From Actinomadura violacea (lineage in GTDB: Bacteria > Actinomycetota > Actinomycetes > Streptosporangiales > Streptosporangiaceae), in the NCBI RefSeq assembly GCF_017573465.1, contig NZ_JAGEPF010000017.1, forward strand, positions 124,001-188,000: a stretch of 64,000 bases of DNA, in the 5' to 3' direction. Positions 48,727-55,656 of the stretch are shown piece after piece. The notes beneath the pieces were generated by a model. That model saw only the letters and a list, made by a program, of their open reading frames with translations, was not told where the DNA came from and did not search any database. Within the stretch, counting starts at the first letter, position 1; the number at the start of each line of letters is the position of its first letter. The translations under genes and the position numbers were made by a program.

Positions 48727-50193
48727 ATGCCGGGTCCAGGCAATGTCGGCGAACGTGTCCGCAACCTGCGGCTCACCAGACGCCTGTCGCAGGCACAGCT
48801 CGCCGGTCACGACCTTTCCGACAGCTACATCTCATTGATCGAGTCCGGGAAGCGGACTCCGACGCCGACCGTCCTGCGCATGCTGGCGGAACGGCTCGGC
48901 TGCACGCCCGAGTACCTCGCCGAGGGCGTCGAGCCGGAGCAGCGCGCGCACCTGGAGGTGCGGGAGCGCCATGCGCACCTCGCGCTGCTGGGGGGCGACC
49001 CGGGCACCGCCGAGTCCGGCTTCGACGAGGTGATCGCGCGCAGCGACGATCCCGACCTGACGTCCCGCGCCCGCTGGGGCCGCGCCCGCGCCCTGGAGGA
49101 GCTCGGCCGCGCCGACCAGGCGATCGCGCTGTTCGAGGAGCTGCGCGAGCAGGCCGAGCGCGATCCGGGGCGGGCGAGCTGGCTGCCGCCGGTGATCGCG
49201 CTGGCGCGCTGCTACCACACGGTCGGCGACCTCGGGCAGGCGATCGCGCTCGGTGAGCGCGCGATGGACCGGCTCGGCAAGCTCGGGCTGGCCGCGGGGC
49301 AGGAGTACACCGAGGCGGGCAGGATCCTGCTGCTGGCCTATATAGACCGTTCCGACCCGGCGCGTGCGCACGAGCTCGGCAGGCGGCTCCTGCATCCGGA
49401 GGGTTCGGGGCAGGACGAGTCCACGAGCGTCCACTACCAGCGGGCGAGCATGCGAGCGCTGGAGGAGGGGACGATCGGCGACTCGCTGTACTTCGCCGAC
49501 CAGGCCCTCGCCGCCCGCACCGACGCGACGCCCGTGCGGGCGCAGGCGCGTCTCGCCCTCGCCGCCGCCAAGGCGCTGCTACGAGGCGTCATGCCGTTCT
49601 CCGAGCCCGCGCCGGCCACGATGGCGGACGTCGTCTCGCCCGGCGAAGGCGTGCCCGGCATCGAGAAGCCCCGTGCGGAAGGTTCGCGCGAGGCCGCGCA
49701 GGAGGCGCTCGCACTGCTGGACGGGACGGACGCGCTCGAAGGCGCCGAGGCGACGGAGAGCACCATCGCCAAGGCGCGCGCGCTGGTCCTCGTGGGGGAG
49801 CTGGAAGAGGCGATCGCCGAACTGGAGCAGTTCCTCCAGACCGGGATGGCCCTTGCGGCGCCCGAGCAGGGACGTACCCTCACACCGCATCCCGGCAACG
49901 ACCTGGCCGCGCGCACACAGAAGACCGTGCTGGCGCGCCTCGTCCTGGCCCGGGCGAGGGTGGCGCAGGGCGACCGCGCGGCCGCCAAGGTCGTGCTGCG
50001 CGCGGCGTCCGAGCAGCTGAGGACGCTGCCGGCCGGGCGCCCCGCCGCGCATCTGCTGCGCGAGCTGGGCGAGCTGTTCGAGCTGGTCCAGGACGTGGAG
50101 GCGGCCGCCGCCGCGTACCGGCAGGCGCTGGAGGCCGCGGGGCTGCACGCCGCGCCGTCCCAGGAGGCCAACCACGACCTCGGACGGGTCTGA
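48727..50193 (+). CDS. XRE regulator with TPR repeats
   Basis: 488 residues. The N-terminal helix-turn-helix (about 8-62) reads RVRNLRLTRRLSQAQLAGHD, LSDSYISLIESGKRTPTPTV and LRMLAERLGCTPEYL. About 400 residues of helical TPR-like repeats follow (RARALEELGRADQAIALFEE, RCYHTVGDLGQAIALGERAM, RVAQGDRAAAKVVLRAASEQ). This architecture is common in actinobacteria, where the TPR part binds a peptide or partner protein. A 184-base region upstream has no gene. It is not obviously linked to a partner gene here. Confidence 0.87.
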   Translation: MPGPGNVGERVRNLRLTRRLSQAQLAGHDLSDSYISLIESGKRTPTPTVLRMLAERLGCTPEYLAEGVEPEQRAHLEVRERHAHLALLGGDPGTAESGFDEVIARSDDPDLTSRARWGRARALEELGRADQAIALFEELREQAERDPGRASWLPPVIALARCYHTVGDLGQAIALGERAMDRLGKLGLAAGQEYTEAGRILLLAYIDRSDPARAHELGRRLLHPEGSGQDESTSVHYQRASMRALEEGTIGDSLYFADQALAARTDATPVRAQARLALAAAKALLRGVMPFSEPAPATMADVVSPGEGVPGIEKPRAEGSREAAQEALALLDGTDALEGAEATESTIAKARALVLVGELEEAIAELEQFLQTGMALAAPEQGRTLTPHPGNDLAARTQKTVLARLVLARARVAQGDRAAAKVVLRAASEQLRTLPAGRPAAHLLRELGELFELVQDVEAAAAAYRQALEAAGLHAAPSQEANHDLGRV

Positions 50194-50322
50194 ACGCGCG
50201 GACTGCGTGCGAGATCACGGCGCCGCGGAATAAAAGCGGCGATGCGCCTGTCGTATCCTGGTGACGGAAACATGGGATGACTGGCTGACCGGATGTCGGC
50301 GTCCCGAGGTCGAGGAGGGACC

Positions 50323-51051
50323 ATGACGTTGCGCACCGCCCGTCGCTCGTCGCTCGTCGACCAGGTGATCGAGCAGCTCAGGGGCGAGATCACCGGCGGC
50401 ACCTGGCCGGTCGGCGGGAAGATCCCGCCGGAGCCGGTGCTGTCGGAGACGCTCGGCGTCGGCCGCAACACCGTCCGCGAGGCCGTCCGCGCCCTCACCC
50501 ACGCGGGCCTGCTCGACAGCCGCCAGGGCGACGGCACCTACGTGCGGGCCACCAGCGAGCTGTCCAGCGCCGTCGCGCGCCGCCTGGAGCGCGCCGAGCT
50601 CGTCGAGATCCTCGAGGTGCGGCGCGGCCTGGAGGTGGAGGCGGCCCGGCTCGCCGCCGCGCGCCGCTCCGACGCCGACATCGCCGCGATCACCGAGGCA
50701 CTCGGCCGCCGGGACGCGGCGTGGGCCGCGGGCGAGCACGCCGCGTTCGTGGAGGCCGACCTGGCGTTCCACACCGCCGTCGTGGAGGCGACCCACAACC
50801 AGGTCCTCACCGACCTCTACCGCGACTTCAGCACGGCGCTTCGGGCCAGCATCGGCGCGGCGGGCACCCTCCTGGAGCACGCGGACGTCCCGCACGGCCC
50901 CATCGCCGCCGCGGTGCAGGCGGGCGACGCGACCGCCGCCGCGCAGGCCACGCACGCCTGCCTGGACCAGATCCTCGCCTCCACCGGCCCGTGGAAGTCC
51001 GCGCCGCCGGCCTCGGAGGTCCCCGAGGCGCCGGAGGAGCGCGAGCCCTAG
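50323..51051 (+). CDS. FadR/GntR family transcriptional regulator
   Basis: 242 residues from ATG 50323, behind GAGGAGGGA. The winged helix (about 10-72) shows GGKIPPEPVLSETLGVGRNT and VREAVRALTHAGLLDSRQGD. The C-terminal FCD domain holds LVEILEVRRGLEVEAARLAA, EADLAFHTAVVEATHN and HGPIAAAVQAGDATAAAQAT; the Asp and His of these motifs can bind a metal and an organic acid. It is followed by an MFS exporter 137 bases later, which it probably controls. Confidence 0.88.
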   Translation: MTLRTARRSSLVDQVIEQLRGEITGGTWPVGGKIPPEPVLSETLGVGRNTVREAVRALTHAGLLDSRQGDGTYVRATSELSSAVARRLERAELVEILEVRRGLEVEAARLAAARRSDADIAAITEALGRRDAAWAAGEHAAFVEADLAFHTAVVEATHNQVLTDLYRDFSTALRASIGAAGTLLEHADVPHGPIAAAVQAGDATAAAQATHACLDQILASTGPWKSAPPASEVPEAPEEREP

Positions 51052-51188
51052 CGGCGGCATGCGTCCGGCATCACGCGGTTCTCCCCCGCGTCCCCATCAA
51101 CGATCATCGGCGTGACCTGGCCCTCCGTGCCGCCGCGCCCTGCCCGAAACCGGTTCGACCGCGCCCGCGGGCGCATGACGAAGGCGAC

Positions 51189-52481
51189 ATGAACACCTCG
51201 GCAACGACCCCCGTCCCCCGTGCCCTGACCGCCTGGTCGCTCATCGGCCTGGTGCTGCTGACGATCAACCTGCGGGCCGCCATCACCGGGATCTCCCCGG
51301 TGCTCGGCGACCTGCGGGACGCGTTCGGCCTGTCCGGGGTCGAGGTCGGCGTCCTCACCACCCTCCCCGTCCTCTGCCTGGGCGTCTTCGCGTCGATGGC
51401 GCCGCTGGCCGCGCGCAGGCTCGGCACCGAGACCGCCATCGCCGGATCCCTCCTGCTGATCACCGCCGGGATCCTGCTGCGCGTCGTCGCGTCGCCGCTG
51501 CCGCTGTTCGCCGGCACCGTCCTGGCCGGCGCGGGCATCGCGATGGGCAACGTCCTCATGCCCGCGGTCATCAAGCGCGCGTTCCCGCGCCGCGTCGGGT
51601 CGCTGACCGGCCTCGCGATGATGCTGATGGCCGCCAGCGGCGCCATCGCCGCCGGGCTCGCCGTCCCGCTGAACGACGCGGGCGGCTGGCGGCTCGCCCT
51701 CGCCGTCTGGGCCGTCCCGTCGCTGATCGCGGCGCTCGCCTGGGGCCCGCTCGCGCTCCGCGGCCGCCGCTCCCCCGAGCCCGCGGCCGCCCCCGCCTCG
51801 GTGCCCGCCTCCGTTCCGGCCGCGCCGGAGGGGTCGCTGCTGCGCTCGCCCGTCGCCTGGTACGTCGCGGTGTTCATGGGCCTGGCGTCGCTGATGTTCT
51901 ACGTGCTGATGTCGTGGCTGCCGGAGATCATGCAGGACGCCGGGTACGCGCCCGCCACCGCCGGGATGATGGTGTCCGCGATGATGGTCGTCGGCATCCC
52001 GCTCGGCTTCCTCGTGCCCGTGCTCGCCGCCCGGCTGCGCGACCAGCGCGTCGTCGTCGCCGGCGTCGTGCTCACCATGGTCGTCGGCATCGGCGGCCTG
52101 ATGTTCGCGCCCGCCGCCGGCTGGGCGTGGACGGCCGTGCTCGGCATCGGCACCGGCAGCGCGTTCCCGCTCGCCTACACCCTGCTCAGCCTGCGCTCCC
52201 CGACGCCGTCCATCGCGGCGCGGCTGTCCGGCATGGCGCAGACCGGCGGGTATCTGCTCGCCGGGTTCGGGCCGCTCGCCATGGGCGTTCTGCACAGCGC
52301 GACGGGCGGCTGGCACGTCTCGCTGACGCTGCTGCTCGTCCTCGTGGTCCCGGAACTGGTCTTCGGGATGCTCGCCGCCCGGCCCGGCTTCGTCCGCCCG
52401 GTGGTGCGCTCCGGGGCGGCGGACGGCCGTCTCGTCGAGCCGAAGGGCCTGCCCGCGGCCGAGCCCGTCCGCACCTCGTAG
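51189..52481 (+). CDS. MFS transporter, CynX/NimT type
   Basis: 430 residues with about 12 membrane segments. The N-terminal SLIGLVLLTINLRAAITGIS and PVLGDLRDAFGLSGVEVGVL match the CynX/NimT group (cyanate or 2-nitroimidazole transport in E. coli), as do GNVLMPAVIKRAFPRRVGSL and the second-half VAVFMGLASLMFYVLMSWLP. It starts after GAAGGCG. A GntR regulator precedes it in the same direction. The transported compound is unknown. Confidence 0.88.
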   Translation: MNTSATTPVPRALTAWSLIGLVLLTINLRAAITGISPVLGDLRDAFGLSGVEVGVLTTLPVLCLGVFASMAPLAARRLGTETAIAGSLLLITAGILLRVVASPLPLFAGTVLAGAGIAMGNVLMPAVIKRAFPRRVGSLTGLAMMLMAASGAIAAGLAVPLNDAGGWRLALAVWAVPSLIAALAWGPLALRGRRSPEPAAAPASVPASVPAAPEGSLLRSPVAWYVAVFMGLASLMFYVLMSWLPEIMQDAGYAPATAGMMVSAMMVVGIPLGFLVPVLAARLRDQRVVVAGVVLTMVVGIGGLMFAPAAGWAWTAVLGIGTGSAFPLAYTLLSLRSPTPSIAARLSGMAQTGGYLLAGFGPLAMGVLHSATGGWHVSLTLLLVLVVPELVFGMLAARPGFVRPVVRSGAADGRLVEPKGLPAAEPVRTS

Positions 52482-52496
52482 CGGGGCGGGGCCCGG

Positions 52497-52808
52497 TCAG
52501 CCGATCATGTCGACGGCGTCCAGGTCCAGGACGCGGGCGTGCAGCACGAGCCGCTGGTGCAGCGCCGCCCGCAGCGCCCGGTGCAGGCCGTCCTCCAGGT
52601 ACAGCTCGCCCTTCCACTGGACGACGTGGGGGAACAGGTCGCCGTAGAACGTGGAGTCCTTGGCCAGCAGCGACTGCAGGTCGAGCTCCCGCTTGGTGCT
52701 GACGAGCTGGTCGAGACGGACCTGGCGAGGGGGGATCTTGGCCCAGTCCCGGGACGACAGTCCGTGCTCGGGATAGGGCCTTCCCTCGCCCACCGCCTTG
52801 AAGATCAC
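52497..52808 (-). CDS. Conserved actinobacterial protein, ParB-like core
   Basis: 103 residues. The sequence MIFKAVGEGRPYPEHGLSSR, DWAKIPPRQVRLDQLVSTKR, DSTFYGDLFPHVVQWKGELY, LEDGLHRALRAALHQRLVLH is very strongly conserved across actinobacteria as far as I recall. The order ipp-(x)-vrldqLv ... LEDGLHRALRA resembles the small ParB/sulfiredoxin-like fold (DGxHR), so a nucleotide-binding role is possible. Sometimes labelled an antitoxin-like protein, without proof. It converges on the MFS gene. Confidence 0.75.
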   Translation of the reverse strand: MIFKAVGEGRPYPEHGLSSRDWAKIPPRQVRLDQLVSTKRELDLQSLLAKDSTFYGDLFPHVVQWKGELYLEDGLHRALRAALHQRLVLHARVLDLDAVDMIG

Positions 52809-52880
52809 GCCCCGAGTCTACGTGCCCCGACTGACCCGGTCACCGCATTCCACCGATTGGTAAACCAGTTACACCGCAGC

Positions 52881-53669
52881 TCAGAGGCCCCGTGAGTAAC
52901 CTCCGTCACCGGCCTGCGGCGCCCCGGGGCGGGCGCCCGGACGGCGGCCGTCGCCGGCGGACAGCCAGGTGACCGCCGCGTCCACGCGGCCGTGCACGCC
53001 GAGCTTCGGGTAGGCGTGCTCAAGGTGCTTCTCCACGGTCCGCGGGCTGATCGCCAGCCGCCGCGCGATCTGCCGGTCCGTGAGGCCCCGCGCCAGCAGG
53101 TCGAGGACCGCGGCCTCCCGCCGCGTCACCCGGTCCCGCGCGGGCGGGGCGAGCCGCCGCATCGCCCGCGCCAGCCGGGGCCGCAGCAGCTCGGCGGCGG
53201 CCCGGTCCGCGTCGCGGAAGTCGCCGCGCCGCCGGTTCACCGCCAGGCACACGCTGCGCGGCTCGTCCCCCGCCCATCCGGCCGGGAACGCCATCGCCAG
53301 CTGGTGCTCGGCGCCGAGCGGGCGGTACACGTCCGCGTAGGCGGCGAGCGCGTGGAACTCGGCGCGCGACTGCAGATCCGACCGGAGGACGGGCGTGCCG
53401 GGCCCGGTCGTCGTGTGGGCGACCAGCGGATCGGCGTCCCTGTCCCGTGCGAACGCGGCCAGCGCGTCCCGGGTCAGCAGCCCGCCCGGGACCGTGAGCG
53501 GCCCGCCGCCGTCGTACGGGCGCACCGACCACACGAGACTGTCGCCCGGCAGCACGTCGAGCAGCATCGGCAGCAGCGCCGGGAGCAGCGTCCGCTCGTC
53601 GCCGGCGTCGATCAGGAGATCGGCGACCGCCAGCGCCCGCCGCAGCCCGACCTCCGCGCAGCCGGTCAT
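52881..53669 (-). CDS. LuxR family transcriptional regulator
   Basis: 262 residues. The C-terminal helix-turn-helix (about 180-240) is VTRREAAVLDLLARGLTDRQ and IARRLAISPRTVEKHLEHAY, PKLGVHGRVDAA. The N-terminal 170 residues form a sensor-like domain (LPALLPMLLDVLPGDSLVWS, RAEFHALAAYADVYRPLGAE) resembling GAF. No phosphorylation domain is present, so a ligand rather than a kinase is the likely signal. It is divergent from the DUF1059 gene. Confidence 0.86.
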   Translation of the reverse strand: MTGCAEVGLRRALAVADLLIDAGDERTLLPALLPMLLDVLPGDSLVWSVRPYDGGGPLTVPGGLLTRDALAAFARDRDADPLVAHTTTGPGTPVLRSDLQSRAEFHALAAYADVYRPLGAEHQLAMAFPAGWAGDEPRSVCLAVNRRRGDFRDADRAAAELLRPRLARAMRRLAPPARDRVTRREAAVLDLLARGLTDRQIARRLAISPRTVEKHLEHAYPKLGVHGRVDAAVTWLSAGDGRRPGARPGAPQAGDGGYSRGL

Positions 53670-53797
53670 CCCTCCACTCTAAAATCCCTGGTCAGGTGGG
53701 ACAAGGCGCCGATTCCAGGTCTTTGCCGGTACGGGATTTCCCGTATTCGCCCTGGGACGTCCGCCGTCCGACACTGGCAGGGAGGGGAGGTATCGAC

Positions 53798-53989
53798 ATG
53801 CGCAAGGTCGCCGACTGCAGGGACTACCCGAGCGAGATGAACTGCACGCTCACCATCGCCGGCGAGGAGCAGGAGGTGGTACGCGCGGCCGCCGAGCACG
53901 CGGTGTCCGTTCACGGGCACGCCGACAGCCCCGAACTGCGCGAGGAGATCCGCAAGGGACTGAAGGACGACGTGCCGCAGCACGCCTGA
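53798..53989 (+). CDS. DUF1059 family protein
   Basis: 63 residues from ATG 53798, with GGAGGGGAGG upstream. It reads MRKVADCRDYPSEMNCTLTI and then AAEHAVSVHGHADSPELREE; two Cys (positions 7 and 16) and two His are the conserved positions of DUF1059. The family may bind metal; its role is unknown. It is divergent from the LuxR regulator at 52881 with 128 bases between. Confidence 0.78.
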   Translation: MRKVADCRDYPSEMNCTLTIAGEEQEVVRAAAEHAVSVHGHADSPELREEIRKGLKDDVPQHA

Positions 53990-54070
53990 GAACCACGCTT
54001 GAGAACACGGCGTCCGGCGCGGCCCGGACGGACCCCGTCCCCGCCGCGTCCGGGCGCCGGTCGCTTGCTG

Positions 54071-54820
54071 TCAGCGCAGCTTGACGGCGCCGCCGTCAGC
54101 CATGACGGTCTGCCCGGTCATGTACTGCGCGTCGTCACAGGCCAGGAACGCGACGATCGGCGCGACGTCCCGCGCCGGGTCGCCGAACCGCCCCATCGGC
54201 ACCTTCGCGGCCGACTGCGCGTACTGCTCCGGCCGCGCCTGCGCCCACTGCGCCACGCCGGGCGTCAACGCCATGGGGCAGACCACGTTCACCCGGATGC
54301 CGTACCTCGCCCACTCGTTCGCCGCGACCCGGCTCAGCCCGCGGATCGCCTCCTTCGCCGCGGCATAGGACGCCTGGTTCGGCTGGCCCTCCATCCCGGC
54401 CGCGGACCCGAAGTTCACGATCGACCCGCCGCCCGCCCTCTTCAGCTCCGGCAGCGCCGCCAGCATGAAGTTGCGCGTGGCGTACAGGCCGGTGTCCATC
54501 GCCAGCCGCCAGTCGTCGTCCGTCTGCTCCTCGATCGGCTTCTGCCGCGACGCGCTCGCATTGTTGATCAGCGTGTCGAGCCGTCCGAAGCGCTCCACGG
54601 CCGCGGCGACGGCGGCGTCCGCGACGGCCCGGTCCGAGACGTCCCCCTGCCGGAAGACGACCGCGTCACCCAGTTCCTTCGCCAGGGCGTCACCCGCGTC
54701 CCGCTGCAGATCCACCACGACGACCCGCGCGCCGCGCTCCACGAACAGCCGCGTCACCGCCCCGCCGATACCGGACGCGCCGCCGGTCACGACGGCCACC
54801 TTGCTCTCCAGGTTCCCCAT
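54071..54820 (-). CDS. Short-chain dehydrogenase/reductase
   Basis: 249 residues from ATG 54820. TGGASGIG (about 12-19), NNAS in LDTLINNASASRQ, Ser in NFGSAAGMEG, Tyr/Lys as YAAAK, and a C-terminal YMTGQTVMADGGAVKLR follow the classical SDR plan of FabG-like enzymes. It ends facing DUF1059 and starts near tRNA-Ser(GGA). Upstream in-frame codons to 55042 overlap the tRNA gene and are discarded. Substrate unknown. Confidence 0.88.
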   Translation of the reverse strand: MGNLESKVAVVTGGASGIGGAVTRLFVERGARVVVVDLQRDAGDALAKELGDAVVFRQGDVSDRAVADAAVAAAVERFGRLDTLINNASASRQKPIEEQTDDDWRLAMDTGLYATRNFMLAALPELKRAGGGSIVNFGSAAGMEGQPNQASYAAAKEAIRGLSRVAANEWARYGIRVNVVCPMALTPGVAQWAQARPEQYAQSAAKVPMGRFGDPARDVAPIVAFLACDDAQYMTGQTVMADGGAVKLR

Positions 54821-54953
54821 GATCAGCCCCGTTCCCCGCCCGGCCGTGCGCCGGCGTCCCCCCACAGCTACCAGGCACGATGCGGCGTCCGGACGGCCGG
54901 TTCGACTCAGTGAGACCCCTCCGCGGGCGAGGGCGGCGGCACCGGGAAACGAC

Positions 54954-54986
54954 GAAGGTCCCGGCCGCTGTGCGGTCGGGACCTTC
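54954..54986 (-). terminator. Terminator of tRNA-Ser(GGA)
   Basis: GAAGGTCCCG (54954-54963) pairs with CGGGACCTTC (54977-54986), with CCG/CGG pairing inside. On the minus strand it begins 17 bases after the tRNA and is followed by GTCGTTTCCC. Confidence 0.8.
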
Positions 54987-55002
54987 GTTCGGCTCACGCC
55001 GG

Positions 55003-55090
55003 TGGCGGAGGATGCGAGATTCGAACTCGCGAGCGCTTGCACGCAACACGCTTTCCAAGCGTGCGCCCTAGGCCACTAGGCGAATCCTCC
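55003..55090 (-). tRNA. tRNA-Ser (anticodon GGA)
   Basis: On the minus strand the acceptor stem GGAGGAT pairs with ATCCTCC, the discriminator is G and CCA is encoded (55003-55005). The anticodon loop TTGGAAA gives GGA, decoding UCC and UCU. The T arm is GCGAG-TTCGAAT-CTCGC and a long variable arm marks a class II tRNA. It is the second tRNA-Ser of the window. Confidence 0.95.
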
Positions 55091-55100
55091 GCGGGAAAGC

Positions 55101-55445
55101 TTACCGGCTCTCCGGCAGTGACCTGACATCAATTACGGCGGAGACCGGGATCGGCCCGTACACGTGCGGGAAGACCTCGTCCCCCGCGGGCTCGTAGCGG
55201 ACCGGCGCGTCCAGCCGCGCCACGTCGACGACCAGCAGCACCAGATCCGAGCGGGGGACGGCGCCGTAGAAGCGGCCGAGCACCCCGTCCACCTGCTCCA
55301 GGTCCGACGAGCAGTGGACGAAGCCCTCCTCGCCCAGCGTCCGCCCGAGCGTCGACATCGAGTACGACACACCCGAGTCCCGCGCGGATTCCCAGTGGCG
55401 GCGTTCGGCGATGTGCAGGAGCGTCTGCTGCGCGGCGTCGGTCAT
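55101..55445 (-). CDS. DUF952 family protein
   Basis: 114 residues from ATG 55445. LLHIAERRHWESARDSGVSY, EEGFVHCSSDLEQVDGVLGR, VLLVVDVARLDAPVRYEPAG and FPHVYGPIPVSAVIDVRSLP match the DUF952 pattern, including the GFVHCS block. The family may be related to glutathione-S-transferase-like or ADP-ribosyltransferase-like folds, but its role is unknown. It lies just upstream of tRNA-Ser(GGA) on the same strand. Confidence 0.85.
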   Translation of the reverse strand: MTDAAQQTLLHIAERRHWESARDSGVSYSMSTLGRTLGEEGFVHCSSDLEQVDGVLGRFYGAVPRSDLVLLVVDVARLDAPVRYEPAGDEVFPHVYGPIPVSAVIDVRSLPESR

Positions 55446-55503
55446 GGGCGGGAGAGTACGCCGCAACCGTGCCGAGCCTGGCCGCTGATGCCATAGACTC
55501 TGT

Positions 55504-55596
55504 GCAGACCCCTCGCACGGCGTCACCCTGTGAACCTCCCCAGGGCCGGAAGGCAGCAAGGATAAGCAGGCTCTGGCGGGTGTGCGGGGGGTCCCT
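55504..55596 (+). ncRNA. ffs: Signal recognition particle RNA (small type)
   Basis: The conserved core GTGAACC (55530-55536), CCAGGGCCGGAAGGCAGCAAGG-type domain IV with GGAA tetraloop (about 55540-55561) and AAGCAGG are present. GACCCCTCGCAC (55507-55518) pairs with GTGCGGGGGGTC near 55582-55593 to close the hairpin. A -10-like TAGACT lies at 55494-55499. It precedes dnaX, the standard actinobacterial order. The RNA binds Ffh to target membrane proteins. Confidence 0.93.
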
Positions 55597-55656
55597 TGCT
55601 TTCACCGCGCCACCGCGCCCGTGACGCTCTGCTTCTCGAGGGAGGGCGGACCCCCG

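Noticed and set aside
54821-55042. N-terminal extension of the SDR at 54071
   Set aside because: It runs into tRNA-Ser(GGA); the usual SDR N-terminus begins at 54820.
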